A stretch of 42,701 bases of DNA from GCA-002697625 sp002697625 (GTDB lineage Bacteria; Bacteroidota; Bacteroidia; Flavobacteriales; BACL11). The notes beneath the pieces are model-generated. The model did no database searches and was not told the DNA's origin. It saw only the letters and a list, made by a program, of their open reading frames with translations. A program made the translations under genes and the position numbers. Positions 24,540 to 31,678 of the stretch are shown here, piece after piece. Every line of letters begins with the position of its first letter. The first letter of the stretch is position 1. The stretch spans positions 1 to 42,701 of the forward strand of contig CAXFOB010000020.1 of NCBI GenBank assembly GCA_964004625.1, written 5' to 3'.

Positions 24540-25759
24540 TATAGAGAAAAATCTAAATTAACATTTAATTTATGTGCCAATAATTTTTGAGAAAGGTTTT
24601 TTAATTCAGGAATAGATAGGCTTTCAATAACTTCCGAAGCGAAAGCATAAGTTAGAACCGCTTTTGCTTCAGAAATACCGATACCTCTACTTCTCATATA
24701 AAAAAGAGCTTCTTCATCTAATTGACCTATCGTACATCCATGGCTACATTTTACATCATCTGCGTAAATTTCAAGTTGAGGTTTACTGTCAATTGTCGAG
24801 TTATCACTTAATAATAGATTATTGTTAGCTTGAAAAGCATCAATCTTTTGAGCGTCTTGTCTCACCATTATTTTACCATTAAAAACCCCCCTCGAATCCT
24901 CTAGATAAATCCCTTTATACATTTCATTGCTTCTACAATGAGCAGTTTTATGGTCTACAAAAGTATGGTTGTCTGCAAATTGATTGGCATCCAAAAGAGA
25001 AATACCGTTCATATTACTTTCACAGTTAGATCCATTTTGTTCAAAATTTAAATTGTTTCTTATAAAACCACCTCCAAAAATTAAGGTGTTGACCTCACAA
25101 ACAGAATCTTGATTTTGAAAGATATTCATACAGTCTATTAGATTGGATTCTTGTGTGTTGTTCTGAATTTTATTGTATTCAACTTTTGTATTTTTATTAC
25201 ACGAAACATGTGTAAAATGATTTACCAATGTAGAAGATTTACTTAGGTCTTGTATGTTTTCTACTATTTTCACCTCTGAATTTTCTCCAATAATTATTCG
25301 GTTTCTATATTGAGAAAAACTGTTTTTGGTAAAATTGAAGAATAGTATTTCTATAGGATTTTCAACCACAATGTCTTTTTCAATTATAATAGTAAACCCA
25401 CTTTTAGCAAGAGCGGAGTTTAGTTCTGAGATAGCGTCATTATTTCTGCAATCAAAATCAGAAAAACCAGTAATTTGAACCCCTTTAATCTCGGGTGAGA
25501 AAACTAGATTACCATCAACAAACACAATCTTGTCTTTTATACCTAAACTATATTTGTTAATTATAGAATTGTCAATTTCTGAGAACTCTGGAAATAGGTT
25601 GTACTCAGATTTAACAATTTTTTTTAAAGATGTATATTTCCACTCTTCATCGCTATTAGTAGGAAACCCTTTTTTAATAAAAGAATCAAACACCACCCTT
25701 TTATCTTTAGACAAATTTTGATGTTGAGCATATTTTGCTAAATTATCAATTAACCCCAC
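24539..25759 (-). CDS. sufD: Fe-S cluster assembly protein SufD
   Basis: SufD forms the SufBC2D scaffold on which clusters are built. This 406-residue protein shows the right-handed beta-helix typical of SufB/SufD, with an N-terminal helical part (FPTNSDEEWKYTSLKK), QNQDSVCEVNTLIFGGGFIRNNLN in outline, FVDHKTAHCRSNEMYKGI, and the family's CSHGCTIGQLDEEALFYMRSRGI with conserved Cys and His, then EAKAVLTYAFASEVI. It is 7 nt downstream of sufC. Confidence 0.95.
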   Translation of the reverse strand: MGLIDNLAKYAQHQNLSKDKRVVFDSFIKKGFPTNSDEEWKYTSLKKIVKSEYNLFPEFSEIDNSIINKYSLGIKDKIVFVDGNLVFSPEIKGVQITGFSDFDCRNNDAISELNSALAKSGFTIIIEKDIVVENPIEILFFNFTKNSFSQYRNRIIIGENSEVKIVENIQDLSKSSTLVNHFTHVSCNKNTKVEYNKIQNNTQESNLIDCMNIFQNQDSVCEVNTLIFGGGFIRNNLNFEQNGSNCESNMNGISLLDANQFADNHTFVDHKTAHCRSNEMYKGIYLEDSRGVFNGKIMVRQDAQKIDAFQANNNLLLSDNSTIDSKPQLEIYADDVKCSHGCTIGQLDEEALFYMRSRGIGISEAKAVLTYAFASEVIESLSIPELKNLSQKLLAHKLNVNLDFSL

Positions 25760-25766
25760 TCTATTA

Positions 25767-26510
25767 TTATTTTTTAGTTATCCAGTCGTAACCCTTTTCC
25801 TCTAATTCAAGAGCTAATTCTTTACCTCCAGACTTTATAATTTTGCCATCATGTAAAACATGAACAAAATCAGGAACAATATGCTCTAATAATCTTTGGT
25901 AGTGGGTAATCACAATTGTAGCGTTGTCCTTAGTTCTCAATTTATTTACACCGTTCGCAACAATTCTTAAAGCATCAATATCTAGCCCGGAGTCTGTTTC
26001 ATCTAAAATAGACAATTTAGGCTCCAACATAGCCATCTGAAAAATTTCATTTCTTTTTTTCTCTCCACCAGAAAAACCTTCATTCATATTTCTAGACAAA
26101 TACCCCTTTTTGATACTTAATAACTCCATTTTTTCTCGCATCATTTTTAATAAATCTTTCACGGGCAGAGGGTCTTGACCCAAAGCTTTTCTTTTTTCTG
26201 TAAGTGAGGTTTTTATAAAATTAGAAACGGAAATTCCAGGAATTTCGATAGGGTATTGAAAAGAAAGAAAGACTCCTTTATGAGCTCTTTCTTCAGGATC
26301 CATATCCAATAGATTTTCTCCTAAAAAATCAACAGAACCATTTCCTACCTCATAATCTTCTTTACCTGCAATTACAGATGACAACGTGCTTTTTCCCGAT
26401 CCATTAGGCCCCATTATAGCGTGTACCTCCCCAGAATTTACTTCTAAATTTATTCCTTTAAGTATTTGAACTTCTTCTATTCCTGCCTTTAAGTTTTTTA
26501 TTTTTAACAT
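25767..26510 (-). CDS. sufC: Fe-S assembly ATPase SufC
   Basis: A cytosolic ABC-type ATPase that drives the SufBCD scaffold. The 247 residues include Walker A GPNGSGKST (34-42), the Q-loop in FLSFQYPIEIPGIS, signature FSGGEKKRNEIFQM, Walker B LSILDETDSGLDIDA, and the switch histidine in IVITHYQRLLEHI. It is not an import/export ATPase: the FSGGEKKR and DETDSGLD variants are specific for SufC. Confidence 0.98.
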   Translation of the reverse strand: MLKIKNLKAGIEEVQILKGINLEVNSGEVHAIMGPNGSGKSTLSSVIAGKEDYEVGNGSVDFLGENLLDMDPEERAHKGVFLSFQYPIEIPGISVSNFIKTSLTEKRKALGQDPLPVKDLLKMMREKMELLSIKKGYLSRNMNEGFSGGEKKRNEIFQMAMLEPKLSILDETDSGLDIDALRIVANGVNKLRTKDNATIVITHYQRLLEHIVPDFVHVLHDGKIIKSGGKELALELEEKGYDWITKK

Positions 26511-26521
26511 TTTTAGTTTAT

Positions 26522-27979
26522 TTATCCTACAGAGCCTTCAAGGCTAATTTCTAATAATTTTTGAGCCTCTACCGCAAACTCCATTGGTAATTGATTCAAT
26601 ACATCTTTACAATATCCATTAACGATTAGTGCAATAGCTTCTTCTGTTCCAATTCCTCTTTGATTACAGTAAAATATTTGATCTTCTCCAATTTTTGAAG
26701 TAGTTGCTTCGTGTTCTACTTGTGAAGAGTTGTTTTTCACTTCAATGTAAGGAAATGTATGTGATCCGCATTTATCTCCCATAAGCAGAGAATCACATTG
26801 CGAAAAATTTCTAGAGTTTGTCGCTCCTTTCGCAATTCTAACTAATCCTCTATAGTTTCCATCAGAATATCCCGCTGAAATACCTTTAGCGATGATAGTG
26901 CTCTTGGTGTTTTTACCCAAATGAACCATCTTAGTTCCAGTGTCTGCTTGTTGCTTGTTGTTGGTTACCGCAACCGAAAAGAATTCTCCAATTGAGTTAT
27001 CACCCTTTAAAATACAAGAGGGGTACTTCCAAGTAACCGCAGACCCTGTTTCTACTTGTGTCCAAGAAATTTTAGCGTTCTTATGACAAACTCCTCTTTT
27101 GGTAACAAAATTGAAAACACCTCCATTTCCATCTTTATCTCCAGGGTACCAGTTTTGTACAGTGGAATATTTTATATCTGCATTATCGAGAGCAATTAGT
27201 TCAACCACAGCAGCATGTAGTTGGTTTTCATCTCTCATTGGGGCGGTACACCCCTCCAAATAACTTACCTGGGATCCCTCGTCTGCAATTAATAATGTTC
27301 TTTCGAATTGTCCAGTCCCCGCTTCATTAATTCTAAAATATGTAGAAAGTTCCATTGGACACTGTACCCCTTTAGGAATATAACAAAAGGAACCATCTGA
27401 AAAAACCGCTGAATTTAAAGCAGAAAAGAAATTGTCTCTTACAGGGACAACTGTTCCCAAATATTTTTTAACTAGTTCTGGATGTTCTTGTATAGCGTCT
27501 GAGATAGAACAGAAAATAATTCCTTTTTCAGCAAGTGTTTCTTTGAAAGATGTAGCTACCGAAACAGAATCCATCACAATATCCACCGCTACATTTGCAA
27601 GTCTTTTTTGTTCCTCAAGCGATATTCCCAGTTTGTCAAATGTTTTCTTCATTTCAGGATCTAGATCATCTAAACTATCTAAAACGGGTTTTTGTTTTGG
27701 AGCAGAATAATAAATGACATCTTGATAATTTGGCTTTTCATAAGACACATTTGCCCAGTCAGGCTCTTTCATTTCTAGCCAAGCGTTGTAAGCGTTTAAC
27801 CTATATTCCAACATCCATTCTGGCTCGTTTTTTTTTGAGGAAATCGTACGGACGACATCTTCAGACAATCCTTTTGGGATAGTATCAGACTCAATGTCTG
27901 TTGTAAAACCATATTTGTACTCAGAGGTTGTTACTTCCTCTAATAATTCGTCTTCTGTTTGTTTCTTTATATCGCTCAT
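26522..27979 (-). CDS. sufB: Fe-S cluster assembly protein SufB
   Basis: SufB is the core scaffold subunit of SufBC2D. The 485 residues match throughout: KYGFTTDIESDTIPKGLSED, WMLEYRLNAYNAWLEM, FSDGSFCYIPKGVQCPMELSTYFRIN in outline, LEGCTAPMRDENQLHAAVVEL, VQNWYPGDKDGNGGVFNFVTKR in outline, VTWKYPSCILKGDNSIGEF, LMGDKCGSHTFPYIE, and the C-terminal EHEATTSKIGEDQIFYCNQRGI with conserved Glu and Cys. It follows sufA by 12 nt. Confidence 0.98.
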   Translation of the reverse strand: MSDIKKQTEDELLEEVTTSEYKYGFTTDIESDTIPKGLSEDVVRTISSKKNEPEWMLEYRLNAYNAWLEMKEPDWANVSYEKPNYQDVIYYSAPKQKPVLDSLDDLDPEMKKTFDKLGISLEEQKRLANVAVDIVMDSVSVATSFKETLAEKGIIFCSISDAIQEHPELVKKYLGTVVPVRDNFFSALNSAVFSDGSFCYIPKGVQCPMELSTYFRINEAGTGQFERTLLIADEGSQVSYLEGCTAPMRDENQLHAAVVELIALDNADIKYSTVQNWYPGDKDGNGGVFNFVTKRGVCHKNAKISWTQVETGSAVTWKYPSCILKGDNSIGEFFSVAVTNNKQQADTGTKMVHLGKNTKSTIIAKGISAGYSDGNYRGLVRIAKGATNSRNFSQCDSLLMGDKCGSHTFPYIEVKNNSSQVEHEATTSKIGEDQIFYCNQRGIGTEEAIALIVNGYCKDVLNQLPMEFAVEAQKLLEISLEGSVG

Positions 27980-27991
27980 TACTAAAAATTA

Positions 27992-28315
27992 TTAAAGAGA
28001 AAAACTTTCTCCACAACCACAAGTTCTACTTGCATTAGGATTGTTAAATACAAATCCTTTTCCATTAAGTCCATCAGAAAACTCTAAAGTGGTCCCAATT
28101 AAATACAAGAAACTCTTTTTATTTACTAAAAGTTTAATGTTGTTGTCTTCAATTAGTTCGTCATCATCATGTTTAATTTTATCAAAATCTAACTTATAAC
28201 TTAAACCAGAACATCCACCACTTTCTACACCAACCCTAACAAAGGAATTGTCACCACCACCATTCTCTAGAAGTTGAATCAATCTGTCTCTTGCTGAATC
28301 ACTAATACTAATCAT
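27992..28315 (-). CDS. sufA: A-type Fe-S carrier SufA/IscA/HesB family
   Basis: A 107-residue A-type carrier that takes clusters from the SUF scaffold to target proteins. The three cysteines are present: GGCSGLSYKLDFD and, at the C terminus, TCGCGESFSL. The FVFNNPNASRTCG ending is standard. It is the first gene of the SUF operon and has its own promoter on the minus strand, divergent from thiL. Confidence 0.94.
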   Translation of the reverse strand: MISISDSARDRLIQLLENGGGDNSFVRVGVESGGCSGLSYKLDFDKIKHDDDELIEDNNIKLLVNKKSFLYLIGTTLEFSDGLNGKGFVFNNPNASRTCGCGESFSL

Positions 28316-28330
28316 CTATTTAAATTTTTG

Positions 28331-28338
28331 CAAATATA
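28331..28338 (-). promoter_or_regulatory. -7 element of the SUF operon
   Basis: On the minus strand this is TATATTTG (perfect TAnnTTTG), ending 15 nt before the sufA ATG at 28315. No convincing IscR- or Fur-type palindrome is visible in the 77-bp gap shared with thiL. Confidence 0.55.
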
Positions 28339-28359
28339 CTAAAAACAAATCTACTTCGA

Positions 28360-28388
28360 TTGTTTCTAAATAAGAATATATATCTTTG
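28360..28388 (+). promoter_or_regulatory. thiL promoter, complete -33/-7
   Basis: TTG at 28360-28362, an 18-nt spacer, then TATCTTTG at 28381-28388 make a textbook Bacteroidota promoter. CACC and the ATG (28393) follow directly, which predicts a leaderless mRNA and rules out the upstream TTG (28360) as the start codon. Confidence 0.7.
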
Positions 28389-28392
28389 CACC

Positions 28393-29469
28393 ATGAGTAT
28401 ATTTAAAGATAACAAACTACAAAACACCCCCGTTTCCGAACTTGGAGAATTTGGTTTAATAGAACATATTACTAAATCGTTTGATTGTAAAAATAAGAGT
28501 AGTGAAAAAGGTGTGGGGGATGACGCTGCTGTTCTTAACTTTTCTAAAGACAAGTTTCAGTTGATTAGCACTGATATGTTGGTAGAAGGAGTGCATTTTG
28601 ATTTGTCTTATTCTCCCTTAAAACATTTAGGATACAAAGCGGTTGCTGTTAACGTGTCAGATATATGTGCAATGAATGGGGTGGCAACTCAGGTAACTGT
28701 TAGTATAGCAATATCTAACAGGTTTTCTGTTGAAGCAATTGAGGAGCTATATTCAGGTATACATCTTGCATGCGCGAAATATAATATTGATTTAGTGGGA
28801 GGTGACACTACCTCTTCCACAAGTGGCTTAGTTCTATCTATTTCTGTTGTTGGGGAAGTAAACAAGAAAAAGATTTCATATAGAAGCGGAGCTAAGGAGA
28901 ATGATTTAGTTGTAGTAACAGGTGATCTTGGAGCCGCTTATTTAGGGCTTCAGATATTAAAAAGGGAGAAAGAAATATTCTTGGAAAACCCAGGAGTACA
29001 ACCGGATTTACAGGGGAATGACTATTCCTTACAACGACAACTAAAAGCTGAGGCCAGAGTAAAACTAATAGAGGTTTTAAACGAGTTAAAGATTGTCCCA
29101 ACCTCTATGATAGATGTTTCGGATGGACTTACCTCCGAAATTTTACATATTGCAAAGCAGTCAGACGTTGGAATTACAATTTATGAAGATAAACTACCAA
29201 TTGATCACACCACTATGAATTTGGCAAGAGAATTGAATTTAAACCCAATCTTCTGTGCTTTAAATGGAGGAGAAGACTATGAATTATTGTTTACCATTTC
29301 TCAGGATCATTATGAAAAACTGAAGAAAGATGTAGATTTCACCATTATCGGTCATGTCACAGATAAATCGGAAGGGAATAATTTTATTACAAATGACTCT
29401 TCATCACACCCAATAACAGCCCAGGGGTGGGACCCTATAATAAACAATAAAAAACCCCAAGAAAAATAA
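28393..29469 (+). CDS. thiL: Thiamine-monophosphate kinase
   Basis: ThiL phosphorylates thiamine monophosphate to the active cofactor thiamine diphosphate. The 358-residue protein is of the PurM/SelD-like ATPase fold: ELGEFGLIEHIT, GVGDDAAVLNF (metal/ATP-binding Asp pair), STDMLVEGVHFDLSY, AVNVSDICAMNG, LVGGDTTSS, VTGDLGAAYLGLQIL, SMIDVSDGLTSEILHIA and ALNGGEDYELLFTI. All expected blocks are present. The start is fixed by the promoter 4 nt upstream. It ends 3 nt before the convergent aminopeptidase gene. Confidence 0.96.
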   Translation: MSIFKDNKLQNTPVSELGEFGLIEHITKSFDCKNKSSEKGVGDDAAVLNFSKDKFQLISTDMLVEGVHFDLSYSPLKHLGYKAVAVNVSDICAMNGVATQVTVSIAISNRFSVEAIEELYSGIHLACAKYNIDLVGGDTTSSTSGLVLSISVVGEVNKKKISYRSGAKENDLVVVTGDLGAAYLGLQILKREKEIFLENPGVQPDLQGNDYSLQRQLKAEARVKLIEVLNELKIVPTSMIDVSDGLTSEILHIAKQSDVGITIYEDKLPIDHTTMNLARELNLNPIFCALNGGEDYELLFTISQDHYEKLKKDVDFTIIGHVTDKSEGNNFITNDSSSHPITAQGWDPIINNKKPQEK

Positions 29470-29472
29470 GGT

Positions 29473-30753
29473 TTAAGAGTTCATTAAATCCTCTATTTCT
29501 TCTGTTTCAACAGGAATGTTTTTCATCAAGTCATCAGGACCATTAGAAGTAATTAAAATATCATTTTCCAATCTAATTCCTAACTCTTCTTCCAAGATAT
29601 AAATTCCCGGCTCACAAGTAAAGACCATTCCCTCTTTCATTGGCCAGTCAAAATCACCTACATCATGAACGTCTAATCCAAGATAATGTGAAGTTCCGTG
29701 CATAAAATATTTACGGAATAATGGGTTTTTAGGGTCTTGTTTTTGTACTTCATGTTTATTTAAAAGTCCAAGCTTAATAAGTTCTGATTCCATTATTTTT
29801 CCTATTTCAGCATTATATTCTTTAAACATTGTACCTGGCCTTAACATTTTAGTAGCTTCTTTCATTACATGTAAAACAGAATTGTAAACATCCCTCTGTC
29901 TTTCAGAATATCTTCCATTTACAGGAACGGTTCTTGTTAAATCAGAAGCATAGTTTGCATACTCAGCTCCAAAATCCATCAGTAAAATATCCCCATCTTT
30001 ACATTCCTTGTTGTTGTCAATATAATGTAGAACACAAGAATTTCTACCAGAACCAATAATTGGCTGATAGGCAAAACCAGCAGACCTGTTTCTTAAAAAC
30101 TCGTGCATTAATTCTGCTTCAATTTCATACTCCATTACACCTGGGTTAATAAAAGGAAGAATTCTTCTTACACCTTTTTCTGTAATATTACACGCATTTT
30201 GTAATAGAGAAATTTCAGTTTCAGATTTTATTGATCTTAACTCATGCATAATTGGAGCTACTTCCAAAATTTCTTTATCATACTGATTCTGAATCTTTTT
30301 CCGGAACCTATCGTCTCTTGTTTCTACTTCAGATGCAGAACGACTATGAATATTTTTGTTTAAATAAACTCCATCACATTTACCTATCAATTCTTTTAAT
30401 ATCTCTTCCATTTCACTTAGCCAGTAAACATTAGAAATTCCAGAAACATTTAAAACCTCTTCTTTAGTGAGTTTCGCTCCTTCCCAAATTGCAATATGAT
30501 CATTTGTTTCTTTTAAAAACAAAATTTCTCTTTCCTCGTTGTTGTCAGGATATATAACTAAAACGCTCTCCTCCTGATCTACTCCAGACAACCAAAACAA
30601 GTCATTGTTCTGACGAAAAGGCATTGTGCCATCTGCATTCGTAGGCATTATATCATTGGAATTAAATATAGCTAATGTGTTTTTAACTAACTTATTTCTA
30701 AATTTTTTTCTGTTATCAATAAACAAATTATTCTCTATTTGTAAGTATTTCAT
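29473..30753 (-). CDS. pepP: Aminopeptidase P family metallopeptidase (M24)
   Basis: A 426-residue cytosolic M24 enzyme that removes N-terminal residues preceding proline. It has the aminopeptidase P N-terminal domain (FRQNNDLFWLSGVDQEESVLV) and the pita-bread catalytic domain. The five metal ligands are visible: Asp in LLMDFGAEYANYASDLTRTVP (two Asp), His in GTSHYLGLDVHDVG, Glu in FTCEPGIYI, and Glu in IRLENDILIT. It has its own promoter at 30771-30778 with a short leader. Confidence 0.93.
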   Translation of the reverse strand: MKYLQIENNLFIDNRKKFRNKLVKNTLAIFNSNDIMPTNADGTMPFRQNNDLFWLSGVDQEESVLVIYPDNNEEREILFLKETNDHIAIWEGAKLTKEEVLNVSGISNVYWLSEMEEILKELIGKCDGVYLNKNIHSRSASEVETRDDRFRKKIQNQYDKEILEVAPIMHELRSIKSETEISLLQNACNITEKGVRRILPFINPGVMEYEIEAELMHEFLRNRSAGFAYQPIIGSGRNSCVLHYIDNNKECKDGDILLMDFGAEYANYASDLTRTVPVNGRYSERQRDVYNSVLHVMKEATKMLRPGTMFKEYNAEIGKIMESELIKLGLLNKHEVQKQDPKNPLFRKYFMHGTSHYLGLDVHDVGDFDWPMKEGMVFTCEPGIYILEEELGIRLENDILITSNGPDDLMKNIPVETEEIEDLMNS

Positions 30754-30770
30754 TTTATAATTTTAATACG

Positions 30771-30778
30771 CAAACATA
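30771..30778 (-). promoter_or_regulatory. -7 element of the aminopeptidase P gene
   Basis: On the minus strand this reads TATGTTTG, a perfect TAnnTTTG, 17 nt before the ATG at 30753. It lies in the 175-bp gap after sdhB, in which no terminator hairpin with a T-run is evident. Confidence 0.5.
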
Positions 30779-30928
30779 AGAATTAGTTTTCATTTTTTGA
30801 ACACAATATTTTTACTTTAGAAGTGAAGACAGTAAACAGAAACCTTCCCAATATATCGGAGATTGGACTACATGTAGATTCATAATATCATTCAATATAA
30901 ATGAAACTATATTTAGCAGAATAATATG

Positions 30929-31678
30929 TTAGTTATTTGTAATAGACCCCTTCAAAAACTCTCTATTAAGAATTGCAATATTTTCTAATGAGATTCCTTT
31001 TGGGCATTCTACTTCACATGCTCCTGTGTTGCTACAATTTCCAAACCCTTCTTTATCCATTTGTTTTACCATGTTCAAAACACGCTCTTTTGCCTCTACT
31101 CTACCTTGTGGTAGAAGGGATAGTTGAGAAACCTTAGCTGAAACAAAAAGCATGGCGGACGAGTTTTTACAAGTAGCTACGCATGCTGCACAACCAATAC
31201 ATGTTGCGGCGTCAAATGATTTGTCCGCATCATCTTTTGGTATAGGTGTTAAATTTGCATCTTGAGTATTCCCCGAAGTATTGACCGATATATATCCTCC
31301 TGCTTGTTGAATCCTATCAAAAGCACTTCTGTCGACCACTAAATCTTTTATAATAGGAAAGGCCTTGGCTCTCCAAGGCTCAACATATATAGTTTCTCCG
31401 TCTTTAAATTTTCTCATATGCAATTGACAAGTAGTAATTCTTGAGTCAGGCCCATGAGCTTTGCCATTAATATATAATGAACACATTCCACATATACCCT
31501 CTCTACAGTCATGATCAAACGCAATAGGTTCTTGCCCCTCTTCTAACAAATCATTATTAAGAATGTCCAACATCTCTAAAAACGAAGAGTCCGTGGAAAT
31601 ATCATTAACTTGATAGGTCTCCATTTTCCCCTTTTCATTTCTGTTTTTTTGTCTCCAAACTTTTAATGTTAAATCCAT
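30929..31678 (-). CDS. sdhB: Succinate dehydrogenase/fumarate reductase iron-sulfur subunit
   Basis: SdhB carries electrons from the flavin in SdhA to the membrane quinone site through three clusters. In the 249 residues the [2Fe-2S] ligands lie in CREGICGMCSLYING and TCQLHM. The [4Fe-4S]/[3Fe-4S] ligands are in CIGCAACVATCKN and CSNTGACEVECPKGIS. The non-proteobacterial form with a long linker fits the B. subtilis/Bacteroides-type enzyme. Its start is joined to the sdhA stop by a one-base overlap. Confidence 0.96.
   Translation of the reverse strand: MDLTLKVWRQKNRNEKGKMETYQVNDISTDSSFLEMLDILNNDLLEEGQEPIAFDHDCREGICGMCSLYINGKAHGPDSRITTCQLHMRKFKDGETIYVEPWRAKAFPIIKDLVVDRSAFDRIQQAGGYISVNTSGNTQDANLTPIPKDDADKSFDAATCIGCAACVATCKNSSAMLFVSAKVSQLSLLPQGRVEAKERVLNMVKQMDKEGFGNCSNTGACEVECPKGISLENIAILNREFLKGSITNN

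Noticed and set aside
30779..30928. Small RNA or terminator in the sdhB-pepP gap
   Set aside because: Only a 5-bp CCAAT/ATTGG stem and a CTACATGTAG palindrome are present, and neither gives a convincing structure with a T-run.
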